Shown piece after piece: positions 22,685 through 34,275 of a stretch of DNA of 64,000 nt. How positions within the stretch are numbered: the stretch's first letter is position 1; each line of letters opens with the position of its first letter. A model generated the notes under the pieces. It saw nothing but the letters and a program-made list of their open reading frames with translations. It searched no databases and was not told the DNA's origin. Both the position numbers and the translations under genes were made by a program. This DNA comes from Charina bottae (taxonomy: Eukaryota > Chordata > Lepidosauria > Squamata > Charinaidae): the NCBI GenBank assembly GCA_023362775.1, contig JALMGJ010000003.1:48119916-48183915 (forward strand), given 5' to 3'.

Positions 22685-22690
22685 ATAAAT

Positions 22691-23922
22691 GAATAAATAA
22701 ATATGTACAGTAGTGCAATAACAAGGAATAAGGATGGCAGCATTTAATTCCTTACCCATGGTGCCAGAATATCCCACAAGTGGGCTGCCTAAAGCTTTTA
22801 AATGTTCACTGAAAACTTTGACTCTTAAAGCAGACCAGCAAAATTTATCCTAAAGTCTGTAAAGGTATGTCTACATTTTTCTACTTTTCTTTCCTTGTTT
22901 CTGAAAGCAATTGTTTGGGTAGATTTAAAGAGAGGCTTGTTTGTACAAGTGACTATAGGAGTATGAAATTATTGAGGGGTAAAGTTGTTTTGGATGACTG
23001 TTTTCTTAAGAGTTCAGGAGTAGATAATCTCTAATTTCTAGAAAATAGACTCTCAGGACACAGAAAGTCAAGTCAGCAAAATATTTAGGTGTGATTATTT
23101 GCCAAACAAAAGAATAGCTAGTAGCAACTTATTTCAAAGCATTATGACCCACATTTTTGAGAAACAAAGAAAATGAAAAAAAAAAACCCGAATTACTAGT
23201 TTTTTTCTGGCCAAGTGAACAAAACTAATTTAAAAAATCTATGAAGGATTTTTGTTTTATTTTGTTTGCAAACAACCTCTGCTTCTTAATACCCCAAAGA
23301 AATAAGAGCATTGTAAGTATATGTGCACATCTTTAACTGGGCTAATTAATAATAATTCAGAAGATGAATTCAAACATCAGGTTCTTAAGACTGACCTAGT
23401 TAAGTTTACTGACCTAGTTAAGTAAGGGACCCATGGACACAAATGTTGTGCTAATCCCATTTGTCTCAGAAGCAAGCAGCTTCATGGGCAACAATTTCAG
23501 TCACTGGAGACTTAAGACATTTATGTAACAGAGGAGTTTCTTTACAAATAAACAGACTAAGCCTCAAGAGATGTAAAGAGCACTATAGTCTTTACATACA
23601 GCAAATCCACTGTCCAATATTAGGTCTCTTGGATCTCCCCTTCCAAAGTTCGTAATAATTATCTTCCTATTTGTATCTCTTTATTTTTCTTTACCTCCAG
23701 AGCATCTACCCTACCTGCCATTGCATTCAGGTAGACAGCCTAGCCTCTCAGACAGGAGGGTAAAGATTGCCTGGGCCCAGAGAGCTTCCATCTTCAAGAG
23801 GACCTTAGCTAGCATCCTCAAGGACTGAGAACTAAGAACTTGAAGCCTTAAGAACTTTGATTTTTAGCCTCTTAACTCCCCCTTAATCAGGCTTCTTCAC
23901 AGAAGTCACTCCTCTTACAAAG
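22691..23922. other. No gene or clear repeat seen
   Basis: AT-rich unique sequence. Confidence 0.5.
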
Positions 23923-24128
23923 AGCTCCTGTGGTGTAGTGGTTAAAGTACTGGATTAGGACCCAGATTCAAGTTCATCCTCAACCACAGAAGCTCACAGG
24001 GTCTCTCTGGACCAGTCCAAATCTCTCAACCCGACATAACTCAAAGGAGTTGGAGGGGGAAGCTGGAGGACAAGTTGTGGTAAATGCTGATTTGAGCTCC
24101 TGGAGGGATACAAATTTAACAAATAAAT
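23923..24128 (+). mobile_element. Old Sauria-type SINE, single module
   Basis: Head gctcctgtggtgtagtggtt, a degraded B box, the phrases ctctctggaccagtcc and tttgagctcctggagg, and an (AAAT)n end. It is more diverged than family A copies and has one body only. Confidence 0.75.
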
Positions 24129-25006
24129 AAACTAAACTAACTGTTTAAAAGGAATACATCCGGAGGCTTGCTGGGCTGATGGGAGAAGACAACAAAGAGA
24201 ACAAGTCTGTACTGAGTGATCAGCTGTGGGCTTGTATGATGTTGGATGTGGCTGTTGGTTGAGATTCTTTCTTTGCAACTGTTTGTACCTATGCAATTAT
24301 TTTATACTCTTTTTAGATTTTGCATCTTTTAATTCTGTGCAGGAATTAATACAAGAACGACTTTTATTTTAAACCAGTCAGAAAACCTCTGTAATTGAAC
24401 AATGTATAAATAATGCAAATCCAAAGATGATAAACATTTGAAAGTTCAGGTGAAGCTTAGGGATAGCCAATCAATTTACAAACTGCAAAATAGTCCTCTT
24501 GGCTAATCCAGCACTCTGACCAATCAAAAGAAGCCCCACAATAAACTCTAACTGTTGTAAGATCCCCCATCCTTTTTTTTAGTTCTTCAACATTGTATAA
24601 TCCCAATAATCTAGGGAGATCTCTAAGGGATCTGTTGGTTTTGTTGTTGTCAAGCTCCTTCCTAATTTGGAAGTTTATTTGCATTTTTCCCCATTCTCAC
24701 TCCTCCTTTCTGTGGAAAATATCACTTGGTAGAACCTGAGGGAGACGTAGAACATCACTCTCACTTTTTAATATAGCTTTAATATAAAGTTTCAAAATAA
24801 CTTTGAATATGTAATTAAGAAAAGAGATGTAAGCGGGACTCCTTGAGGATTACAATTTAGGTTAACTTCTTTAGAGTATTCTCTTAATTTGCACAGCAAA
24901 TGACTTCTAGTAATTTATATTGTACAAATATCTGTGGGCTACTAATCTTTGCCTTCCCTGGCAATAAATATCTATTCCAAAACTTCTCACTCTGACAGTT
25001 GGAGCA
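24129..25006. other. No gene or clear repeat seen
   Basis: AT-rich. A 75-codon minus-strand frame at 24457-24684 has no recognised similarity. Confidence 0.45.
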
Positions 25007-25492
25007 TTTCCTTTTCTTTGAAGTAATTTTTATTGTAAGAAGGTTTTAGATAAGTTTTAAAAACTACAGAAACATAAAAGAAAAATATGAAAGTAAAGTA
25101 AAAGAACAAGTGAAAGATAACAAAAGAGAAAGAAAAAGAAAAGAAAGATATCTGAAGAAGCGACTTCCAATCTTCTTTGCAACAGTTACAAACATAATAA
25201 TTGCCATCTCCACCCTCCCAAATTACATATCATTATTCCCTTCTTCCCATAAACAAACCTTTTTAATCAATAAATCCCCAAATCACCAGTTCATTTTTGT
25301 CCATTCTCAGCAAAAAGTTCATAAATGGTTTCCAGTCTTTTATAAAAGTAATTATTGTTCCCTCCTTAACCAAACAAGTCAGTTCAGCCATTTCTGCAAA
25401 CTCAGGCATCTTCACGATCCATTCCTCCATTACGGGTATTTCTGAATTCTTCCATCTTTGTGCATATAATAGCCTAGTTGGAGCATTTCCTT
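25007..25492 (-). mobile_element. L1 LINE 3' end with 17-bp target duplication (25024-25475)
   Basis: A perfect 17-bp duplication, agttggagcatttcctt, flanks it at 25007-25023 and 25476-25492. On the minus strand the right part (25475 down to 25263) is an uninterrupted frame, LLYAQRWKNSEIPVMEEW onward, ending ELVIWGFID and a stop, typical of the L1 ORF2 C-terminus. The 3' UTR follows to the left and ends with a poly-A-like tract. The copy is 5'-truncated; the intact frame and perfect duplication point to a recent insertion. Confidence 0.9.
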
Positions 25493-25734
25493 GGGCTAGG
25501 ACTATAAGGTGCTCTCAGACTTAGCCTTCCTTTCAAAACATCCCAAATCTCTCTCTCTTAATCTCTCTCTCTTCCTCTTGCTTCCAGAATTTATATTGAA
25601 AAGTGGTGTCCGATGTTACTATACAGTACTTTACTAGGTATCACAAGCCCGCAAGCAGGGTATGAGGAATAACCCACCATAGGTTATTCAAAGATATGCT
25701 GATTCTAAATATATAGAAATATATTGTTGTTGTT
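25493..25734. other. No feature resolved
   Basis: Short interval containing a tctctctctcttcctctt run. The 5' boundary of the next element may lie in its right part. Confidence 0.4.
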
Positions 25735-26310
25735 TTTACTTCCAGTGGGGACATGGCAGACTGAACAGCTGTGCTCAGCGGGCAGAACTGACAACGCGGC
25801 AGTTTTTTTGGGCTCAGGGAGGTTTTTCCTGAAGCCCAGGAGTATTTTTCTGGAAAATACACCTGCTGTAGCCTTAAAGGGACACTAAGACGGGCCACCC
25901 CATTTCTAAATCACCCAATTTATATTTCTTTTAAGTACCCGTACCCTAAGAGAGGCTTTCTACAGCAAGGAGAAGCGGGTTCTCTTGGTGCTTATCGTTA
26001 TTTTTGGGATCAATTTTTTTAAAAAAAATCTTTTTAAGTTTTGGACTTTGTTTTCCATCCAAATATTAAGGATGATTGAGAGTAAATAATTGTCTCCCTG
26101 TTATTATTTTTGTACTAAATTTGAAAATATTAGCATTTTCCTACAGATTGAATCGGCTGTTTTTAACTTTCAGTTTTCTGCTTCTACTTTCGCTGGGGAA
26201 CTGTCTGCATATCTCACTTTCACTTGTGTAAACACATTCCAGAACTCTTTCGTATCTTCAACTTTCGCTGGTTAAACTCCTAGGGGGCACCATAATCTAC
26301 TGCGTGAGAC

Positions 26311-26766
26311 ATGGAGGATTTTAAACAGACTTTCTCTGACTTTCACCGAGATTTTAAATTGATTCTTTCTGATTCCTACCAAGTTTTTATGCAAGGCATT
26401 CAGGACATTGTAGAAAACATGAGGTCTAAAATGTGTCATCTGGTTGGGGATGTCGTGGATGAAACTGAGGAATTTAACAGCGACAGAAATGTCTCTTCTA
26501 AGAGTGAGATCGGGACTTCTGTTGAAATGCTGAATGAAGATCGGATAGTCGAGTTGAAGAAATTAAAGGGAGAGATCGAGTTGCAAGCCATAAGTGAAAT
26601 TGATCTTCTGATGGAACACCATGGAAAAGAAGGGGTTATTGTGTATGGGAGGTCTCCTGAAGAGAAGTCGGAGTTTTTGAGGGGGGCAATTGGGCTGTTA
26701 GATTTTTTTAAAGAAAAAAACTCTGTGCGCATTGTGGGGATATGTAAATGCTCTGGTTTATTTTGA
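26311..26766 (+). pseudogene. L1 ORF1-like frame, 151 codons
   Basis: Starts MEDFKQTFSDFHRDFKLIL, is charged and rich in E/K, and has likely coiled-coil character (EDRIVELKKLKGEIELQ). L1 ORF1 proteins are normally about twice as long, with an RRM and a C-terminal domain after the coiled coil. The frame ends with FKEKNSVRIVGICKCS, reminiscent of the start of the conserved region, so it appears truncated there. ORF2 does not follow. Confidence 0.5.
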
Positions 26767-27157
26767 AGTGGGTTAAGGGTTTAAGAATATTTATCTGGAT
26801 TGCTTTTAGGGTTTGGCTGATTTCATTTATCTTTAACGATTTGGATTAAGATTATTAAGGTATAATAAAAAATAATAAATGTCTGGTTTTGGGTTTAATA
26901 TGATTAAGATTATTAAAATTGTTGTATTATCAAGTACAATGGCAGACAATTTATATGTTTTTTAGTTTGATCTTTATTATAGTAGACAGGAATGTATAGA
27001 ATAGTAGGAAGGAAATAATTAAATAAATGTTATCTTTGGGGTGGAAGTTGATTAGGAGGTTTATATTTTTTCTTTTCTTTTAATATGAGGGGAGGGAGCA
27101 AATGTATTTAGTGATTTTTATAATGTGCCAATGGAATATTTATAGCTATTTATATAT

Positions 27158-28046
27158 TTATATAGCAGGGGTTGGCAACCTGTGGTCCATTAATGTGGGC
27201 CATTAGGAAGTGGGCCGCAGGGTGAGCCAGAGCAGCTGATTGGTGGGGGGCCGGAAGGGGAAACACCTCAACCTATCAGCTTGTGGCGTGTGCACACGGG
27301 GTGAGGCTTTTACCTTTCTGCCGGAACCAAGGGCATTCTTGGGGTCCCCGGAGCCTGCTCTTTCAAAGGGGCAAGATTCGGGGACCCTGAGAATGCCCTC
27401 TGTTCTGGCAGAAAGGCAAAAGCCTCGCTGGGCACCCAGGCTGCCGGCTGCTTCCCTGCTGCACAGCTAAGCAGCGCGGGGGGGGGTCCCTTCCCCGTGG
27501 CACAGAGATTTTCCACCCTGCCCCCCACACCACTCAGCTGTGCAGCGGGGAAGCGGCCGGCAGCAAAAGCCTCACTGCGTGTGCAGGCTGCCGGCCGCTT
27601 CCCCACTGCACAGCTGAGCGGCACGGGGGGGGGGGGGCAGGGTGGAAAATCTCCATGCTGGAAGTGGCCTGGCAGCATGTGCATGCGTGGCGAGGCTTTT
27701 GCCTTTCTGCCAGAACCGAGGGCATTCTCGGGGTCCCCGGAGCTTGCCCTTTCGAAAGGGCAGGTTCTGGGGACCCGAGAATGCCTTTGGTGCCCCAGAG
27801 CTGCAGGCCTGCAAGCCCTGCCCCCGTCCGTCTGATTGGCTGCCACCTGCAAACCCCGCCCCATCCGGCTGATTGGCTACCACCCGCAAACCCTGCCCCC
27901 GTCCGTCCAATAGGCTGCTGCCCGCAAACCCCGCCCCCATCCGTCCAATTGGCTGCCGCCCGCAAACCCCACTCCCGGTCTTGAAAAAATTTTTCCGACG
28001 GGGGTGGTCCCTGATGGAAAAAAGTTTGCCGACCCCTGATTTATAG
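27158..28046. mobile_element. GC-rich hAT element (27166-28038) with palindromic interior
   Basis: Ends caggggttggcaac and gtttgccgacccctg. The flanking 8-mers are ttatatag (27158-27165) and atttatag (28039-28046), an imperfect duplication. The interior holds two hairpins (27304-27427 and 27693-27793) built on aaccgagggcattctcgggg-type arms, C/G homopolymer runs and, at 27832-27981, four units containing ATTGGCT and CCCCGCCCC. No transposase. It shares agcagctgattggtgggg and the unit array with the element at 62654. Confidence 0.88.
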
Positions 28047-28152
28047 AAATGATGTGATTTTGGTTTAACATAGAGTAAGGGATTGATTATGGAAAATTGT
28101 TGTATATCCTTGCTGTTAAAAGTCGGAAGTATAGTTATATATATAAGTATAT

Positions 28153-31100
28153 ATATATAACTGGAGGAGGGAATGGCAAACCACTCCAGTATCCTTGCCA
28201 AGAAAACCCATGGACAGTATCAAAAGGCTAAAAGATATGACGCCGGAAGATGAGCCCCTCAGGTTGGAAGGTGTCCAATATGTTACTGGGGAAGAGCGGA
28301 GGGCAATTCCGAGTAGCTCCAGAAAGAGTGAAGCGGCTGGGCCAAACCCGAAAGGACGCTCAGTTGTGGATGTGTCTGGAAGTGGAAGGGAAGTCTGATG
28401 CTGTAAAGAACAATACTGCATAGGAACCTGGAATGTAAGATCAATGAATCAAGGTAAGCTGGATGTGGTCAAACATGAGATGACAAGATTGAAAATCGAC
28501 ATCTTGGGAATCAGCGAACTAAAATGGACAGGAATGGGCGAATTTAATTCAGGAGACCATTATATATACTTATATAAGGCAAGAATCCTTTAGAAGAAAT
28601 GGAGTAGCTCCATAAAAGATAAATAAAAGAGTGGGAAAGGCAGTACTGGGGTACAACCTCAAAAACGACAGAATGCTTTCAGTTCGAATCCAAGGCAAAC
28701 CATTCAACATCACAGTAATCCAAGTCTATGCCCCAACCACTGAGGCCGAAGAAGCTGAAGTTGACCGGTTCTATGAAGACCTACAACACCTTCTAGAACT
28801 AACACCAAAAAAAGATGTCCTTTTCATCATAGGGGACTGGAATGCTAAAGTAGGAAGTGAAAAAATAACCGGAATAACAGGCAAGTTCGGCCTTGGAGTA
28901 CAAAATGAAGCAGGGCAAAGGCTAATAGAGTTTAGTCAAGAGAACAGGCTGGTCATAGCAAACACTCTTTTCCAACAACACAAGAGACGACTCTACACAT
29001 GGACGTCACCAGATGGTCAATACCGAAATCAGATTGATTATATACTTTGCAGCCAAAGATGGAGAAGCTCTATACAATCAGCAAAAACAAGACCTGGAGC
29101 TGACTGTGGCTCAGATCATGAGCTTCTTATCGCAAAATTTAGGCTTAGATTGAAGAACGTAGAGAAAACCACTAGACAACTCAGGTATGACCTAAATCAT
29201 ATCCCTTATGAATATACAGTGGAGGTGAGGAATAGATTTAAAGGATTAGATCTGATAGACAGAGTGCCTGAAGAACTATGGATGGAGGTTCGTAACATTG
29301 TACAGGAGGCAGCAACTAAAACCATCCCAAAGAAAAAGAAATGCAAGAAAGCAAAGTGGCTGACTGATGAGGCTTTACAAATAGCTGAGGAAAGAAGGGA
29401 AGCAAAAGGCAAGGGAGAAAGGTAAAGAGATAACCAACTGAATGCAGATTTCCAGAGAATAGCAAGGAGAGATAAGAAGGCCTTCTTAAATGAGCAATGC
29501 AAAGAAATCAAGGAAAACAATAGAATGGGGAAGACTAGAGATCTCTTCAAGAAAATTGGAGATATCAAGGGAACGTTTTGTGCAAAGATGGGCATGATAA
29601 AGGACAAAAAAGACAGGGACCTAACAGAAGCAGAAGAGATTAAGAAGAGGTGGCAAGAACACACAGAAGAATTATACAAGAAAGATCTTAATATCCCTGA
29701 TAAATACGATGGTGTGGTCACTGACCTTGAGCCGGACATCCTAGAGAGTGAAGTCAAGTGAGCCTTAGGAAGCATTACTAACAACAAAGCTAGTGGAGAA
29801 GACACTACTCAACAGTGGCCACAGGATTGGAAAAGGTCAGTTTACGTTCCAATTCCAAAGAAGGGCAATGCCAAAGAATGTTCAAACTACCGTACAATTG
29901 CGCTCATTTCACATGCTAGCAAGGTTATGCTCAAAATCCTACAAGCTAGGCTTCAGCAGCATGTGAATTGAGAACTACCAGAAGTGCAAGCTGGGTTTCG
30001 AAGAGGCAGAGGAACTAGAGATCAGATTGCCAACATTCGCTGGATCATGGAAAAAGCAAGAGAGTTCCAGAAAAACATCTACTTCTGCTTCATTGACTAT
30101 GCTAAAGCTTTTGATTGTGTGGATCACAACAAACTGTGGCAAATTCTTAAAGAGATGGGAGTACCAGACCACCTTACCTGTCTCCTGAGAAACCTGTATG
30201 TGGGTCAAGAAGCAACAGTTAGAACCGGACATGGAACAACCGATTGGTTCAAAATTGGGAAAGGAGTACGACAAGGCTGTATATTATCACCCTGCTTATT
30301 TAACTTATATGCAGAGTACATCATGAGAAATGCCGGGCTGGATGAATCACAAGCCGGAGTTAAGATTGCTGGGAGAAATATCAACAACCTCAGATATGCA
30401 GACGATACCACCCTAATGGCAGAAAGTGAAGAGGAACTAAAGAGCCTCTTGATGAGGGTGAAAGAGGAGAGTGCAAAATCTGGCTTGAAACTCAACATTA
30501 AAAAAACTCAGATAATGGCATCTGGTCCCATCACTTCCTGGCAAATAGAAGGGGAAGAAATGGAAGCAGTGACAGATTTTATTTTCTTGGGCTCCAAGAT
30601 CACCGCAGACGGTGACTGCAGCCATGAAGTTAAAAGACGCTTGCTCCTTGGTAGGAAAGGTATGGCAAACCTAGACAGCATATTAAAAAGCAAAGACATC
30701 ACCTTGCCGACAAAGGTCCGTATAGTTAATGCTATGGTTTTTCCAGTAGTAATGTATGGCTGTGAGAGTTGGACCATAAGGAAGGCTGAGCGCCGAAGAA
30801 TTGATGCTTTCAAGCTGTGGTGCTGGAGAAGACTCTTGAGAGTCCCTTGGATTGCAAGGAGGTCAAATCAGTCAATCCTAAAGGAAATCAACCCTGACTG
30901 CTCATTGGAAGGACAGATGCTGAAGCTGAAGCTCAAATACTTTGGCCACCTAATGCGAAGAGAGGACTCCCTGGAAAAAGACCCTGATGCTGGGAAAGAC
31001 TAAAGGCAAAAGGAGGAGGGGACGGCAGAGGATGAGATGGTTAGATAGCATCACCGATGTGATGAACATGAACTTGAGTAAACTCCGGGAGGCAGTGGAG

Positions 31101-31187
31101 GACAGGAAGGCCTGGTGTGCTATGGTCCATGAGGTCACGAAGAGTCGGACACGACTAAACGACTGAACAACAACAAAATATATAACT
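28153..31187 (+). mobile_element. RTE-BovB LINE, nearly full length (28163-31177)
   Basis: A 10-bp duplication, atatataact, flanks it at 28153-28162 and 31178-31187. Compared with the copy at 49448-52645 it starts inside the 5' UTR (ggaggagggaatggcaaacc) and runs to the shared 3' end (cggacacgactaaacgactg, (AAC)n). It lies within L1-like sequence, so it is younger than that element. Confidence 0.96.
28199..31003 (+). pseudogene. BovB ORF2 (endonuclease and reverse transcriptase), broken
   Basis: Family knowledge: one protein with an APE-type endonuclease and a reverse transcriptase. Seen: N-terminal part to about 28398, stops near 28400 and 28610-28630, then an open frame 28631-29425 with endonuclease motifs GDWNAKVG, NQIDYILCSQRW and SDHELLIAKF. 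There is a stop at 29425, a frame at 29525-29761, and a stop at 29761. An internal deletion of roughly 90 bp lies near 29803, where gaagaca joins ctcaacagtgg. The reverse transcriptase frame is 29984-31003 with FIDYAKAFDCVDHNKLW, GVRQGCILSPCLFNLY and the catalytic YADD. A late frameshift near 30980 replaces the normal C-terminus. Not functional. Confidence 0.95.
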
Positions 31188-31710
31188 AAATATACTATAT
31201 AATAGTAATGAGATGTTGGCAGGTTACTTTGTTTTAGTTTAAATGCTTTGGTTTACCTTGATAATTGTTTAAATATGTCTATCAGGATGATTTTTTTAAG
31301 GGTTTAGAAATGGATGTCTTTACTTTTTGGACAATATCTTTATAAATAAACAATAGTAATAAGATGTAGTTAGGTTATTTTTTGTTAGTTTAGCTGGCAA
31401 ATAGGAAGAATAAATTATAGTGAAGGAGGATAAGGTTTGTTAGTCTGTTAGGTGAAAAATTATGTTTGAAGGGGTTTCTCAGGTTTTTTAACTGAGAGGG
31501 AAAATTTGTTTCAGAAGGGAATGCTATACTGAGAATTGAAATGTTTTATAGAAATAATGTTTATTATAATTTAAATTGGAGTAAGAGATTGATATTGATT
31601 TATGTATATCTTTGCTGTAGAAAGTCGGAAGTCACTTTGTTGTAGTCTTTTTTGTACTTTCACACCTTTTTAGTTTTCTTCTTTTTCTTTGTAGGTTCTT
31701 TTGTTGCATC

Positions 31711-31951
31711 CTTTTTATTTTTTTTATTTTTATCCCGCCTTTATTATTTTTATAAATAACTCAAGGCGGCGAACATACCTAATACTCCTCCCTCCTCCTA
31801 TTTTCCCCACAACAACAACCCTGTGAGGTGAGTTGGGCTGAGAGAGAGTGACTGGCCCAAGGTCACCCAGCCGGTTTTCCTGCCTAAGGCGGGACTAAAA
31901 CTCACAGACTCCTGGTTTCTAGCCCAGCACCTTAACCACTAGACCAAACTT
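31711..31951 (-). mobile_element. Family A SINE, single module
   Basis: Reverse orientation: T-rich tail at the left, head (ccttaaccactagacc) at the right, one internal body only. It serves as the single-module reference for the modular copies. It interrupts the 3' UTR-like part of the L1-like element. Confidence 0.92.
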
Positions 31952-32005
31952 TTTCAACCAAACTACAGTATATGTTGAAAAAAATCAATAAAGTTTTAAT
32001 ATACA

Positions 32006-32887
32006 GTATAAAAAAGGCCTAAAATATTAAACATATTGAAAAAAGCAACTCAAAAACCGAATAATTGATTGACAATATTAGTTATTACAGGGTATAGCCA
32101 ATCATAGGCAACTATTATGAGCTATATAGTACAGTACTTCAGAGTCCATATGTGCCTCGTATCTAAATCCTCTTCAGGGATTAATCAAACTAAGTTGACT
32201 ATGTAAGGAATAAATACTGCTTTATCAGACAATTGTGGAACAACTGGTTTTTGTAGTACACCTTGTTCAAACAACTTCTGTTCCCTCCTTATCAGCATTC
32301 TTACTATCTTTGGATGTGCTGCCCAATCAGGAAGGACAGAAATGTCCTGCCCACTACAGTGGTGCCAAGAGAATATAAAGCAAGTCTATGTGTGTGTTTT
32401 GGTTTATCCAAATCCTTATTTTTCTCTTCAAATAATCATATCACAAGATGTGTGATACTAGGCAGTATATAAGAAAGCTGACAATGAAAATTTGAGGAGC
32501 TCTATCAAACTTGATTGGGTCTGTAGAAACAAGTATTCTAATAAGCCAAAATAAATCCATACTTATTCACAGATAATTCTTATACATATTCATAGCTAGA
32601 TGCTGGATCATAAGAAATGCTCTTGTTGAGTATACTGTACACTGTTTTGGTTCAGAAAACACAAACACAAAAATGTCATTTTTTTGTTTCTGCCATGGTC
32701 ATCTTTTGACTGCTACTCTGAATGAGAAGAAGTTCCAAATCTGCTGTTGCACATGTTTTTCTTTTTTAAAAAAGTACCTCTATTACTTTCATCACTAATT
32801 TCTCCCACTTTATGTTGTTCAAGAATACTCTCTTTTGCTACTTTTTTCCTGTTATTGTTTGAATAGGGATATATCCTCAAGAGGTCA
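32006..32887. other. No gene or clear repeat seen
   Basis: AT-rich unique sequence. Confidence 0.5.
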
Positions 32888-33287
32888 TCACTGGACCCAG
32901 AAGTGCTGGACAATTTTCATCCAGTCTCCAACATTGTCTTTTTGGGGAAGATTGCTGAAAAATTTGTAGGCCCCCAGCTTCAAAGGGCTCTGGAGGAAGC
33001 AGATTATCTGGACCCATTACCATCAGGTTCCAGGCTGGGATGTAGTACTGAGACAGCATTGATTGTGCTTGTGGATGACCTGGTGGGCCCAGGATGGGGG
33101 TGGTGCATCCATCCTGGCCCTACTTGATCTCTCAGCAGTGTTTGATACCATTGATCATGATATCCTTCTGGGCCAGCTGGGGGTTGGGAGGGGGAGGCAC
33201 AATTCTTCAGTGGTTCTCCTCTTTCCTACAAGGCCAGTTCCAATTGATGTTGGTGGGGAGGAGAGGTCTAGGAAACAAATGAAATAA
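32888..33287 (+). pseudogene. L2-type LINE reverse transcriptase fragment
   Basis: Frame 32903-33127 reads FHPVSNIVFLGKIAEKFV and GSRLGCSTETALIVLVDDL. After a +1 shift it continues at about 33118 as LLDLSAVFDTIDHDILLGQL, the palm motif of L2/CR1 reverse transcriptases carrying the first catalytic Asp. One frameshift and loss of both ends make it a relic. Confidence 0.88.
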
Positions 33288-33427
33288 ATTTACTTCAGTA
33301 GTTAGAGAGTAACTACTATTACTCTAACTAACTATTTACTCTAACTTTACTCTAACTAACTACTTTACTACTTTACTAACTAACTATTTTACTGAAGTAA
33401 AATAAATGTACTTCAGTAGTTAGAGAG
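33283..33427. repeat. 28-bp direct repeat with hairpin and TAAC/TACT-rich core
   Basis: A 28-bp word containing tacttcagtagttagagag occurs at about 33283 and 33400, 117 bp apart. Just before the second copy, actgaagta and tacttcagt form a 9-bp stem with a 9-nt loop (33391-33417). The interior is built from ctaactaac and ctttacta words. Confidence 0.75.
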
Positions 33428-33662
33428 CCAATTTAGTGTAGTGGTTAAAGACACCAGGCTAGAAACCAGGAGACTGTGAGTTCTAGTCCTGCCCTAGGCA
33501 CAATGCCATCTGGGTGTCTTTGGACCAGTCATTCTTTCTCAGCCCCAGGAAGGAGTCAATGGCAAATCACATCTGAAAATCTTGCCAAGAAAACTGCAAA
33601 GACTTGTCCAAGTATTTTCCAGGAGTCAACACTGACTCAAAAGGCACATACTCAAAAAGAAT
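33423..33662 (+). mobile_element. SINE family B, copy 1
   Basis: Head gagagccaatttagtgtagt similar to family A, B-box-like gttctagtcctgcc, and then a different 3' half: ccaggaaggagtcaatggca, ttgccaagaaaactgcaa, gactcaaaaggcac. Confidence 0.88.
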
Positions 33663-33683
33663 GTGTAATTAGTAAATTAACAA

Positions 33684-33900
33684 TGAGCCAGTTTTGTGTA
33701 GTGGGCTAGAAACCAGGAGACTGTGAGTTCTGGTTCTCCCTTAGGCACGAACCCAGTTGGGTGACCTTGGGCCAGTTACTTACTCTCAGCCCTAAGAAAG
33801 AGGCAATGGCAAACCACTTCTGAAAAACCTTGCCAAGAAAACTGCAGGGACTAGTCCAGGCAGTCACCAGAAGTCAAAAATTGACTCAAAGGTACCAATA
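33684..33900 (+). mobile_element. SINE family B, copy 2, with a head deletion
   Basis: Same family, 22 bp downstream of copy 1 in the same orientation. The head lacks the stretch between gtagtgg and gctagaaacc that carries part of the A box. It ends in (CAA)n at 33898-33918. Confidence 0.87.
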
Positions 33901-34110
33901 ACAACAACAACAACAATTTTCAACAAACAATCTGAAGCTCTGTCTCTTTCTGGATTATTCGTACAGAATAGTTGGTGGTATTGGCCGTGGATTGGGAATG
34001 AAAAAAGGCAAGCAAGGTGGAGCCAGATTTAAGGAAGACTTTGCATACTTTAAAACAATAATATTAGTAATAGTAATAGTAATAGTAATATTTTATTTAT
34101 TTATTTTATT
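33901..34110. other. No feature beyond simple repeats
   Basis: Includes a short (TAG/TAA)n run at about 34062-34090 and a T-rich stretch. Confidence 0.5.
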
Positions 34111-34198
34111 AAACAAATTTATATGGCTGCCCAACTCTCACATGGTGACTCCAGGTGGCTTAAAGAATTAACATCCACAATACAAAACCCCATCAAAG
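34111..34198 (-). mobile_element. LINE 3' tail (L2/CR1-like)
   Basis: In plus orientation: attaaacaaatttatatggc, tgcccaactctcacatggtg, ccaggtggcttaaagaatta. This is the usual reverse-complement look of an L2/CR1-type 3' end. Confidence 0.6.
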
Positions 34199-34275
34199 TA
34201 ATGGTAATAGTAATAGTAATAGTAATAGTAATAGTAATAGTAATAGTAATAGTAATAGTAACAGTAACAGTAATG
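34199..34275. repeat. (TAATAG)n microsatellite
   Basis: About twelve hexamers, with TAACAG variants at the right end. Confidence 0.95.

Larger units (their letters stand above)
21975..22690 (+). mobile_element. L2-type LINE 3' end split by SINE C
   Basis: The frame near 22010-22055 reads FRKALKTWLCHRAW, the L2 C-terminus, with small changes. The 3' UTR continues after the SINE (ttgtgagccacccagaatc, gagatgggtggctg) and ends in an (AAATC)n array. Confidence 0.85.
25735..32005 (+). mobile_element. L1-like element, host of nested hAT, BovB and SINE insertions
   Basis: Its parts are a leader (ggggacatggcagactga at 25746 onward), an ORF1-like frame at 26311-26766, then AT-rich non-coding segments at 26767-27157, 28047-28152, 31188-31710 and 31952-32005. 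The last resemble L1 3' UTR: a ggaagtc motif then ttttctttt-rich sequence near 31625-31700 parallels the 3' UTR of the L1 at 25024, and tcaataaagttttaata lies near 31990. No ORF2 is visible, so this may be a half-L1 (ORF1-only) element or an internally deleted copy. Treating all segments as one element is inference. Confidence 0.5.

Noticed and set aside
24457..24684. Minus-strand 75-codon frame as a host exon.
   Set aside because: No splice sites in frame, no recognised family and AT-rich composition; chance cannot be excluded.
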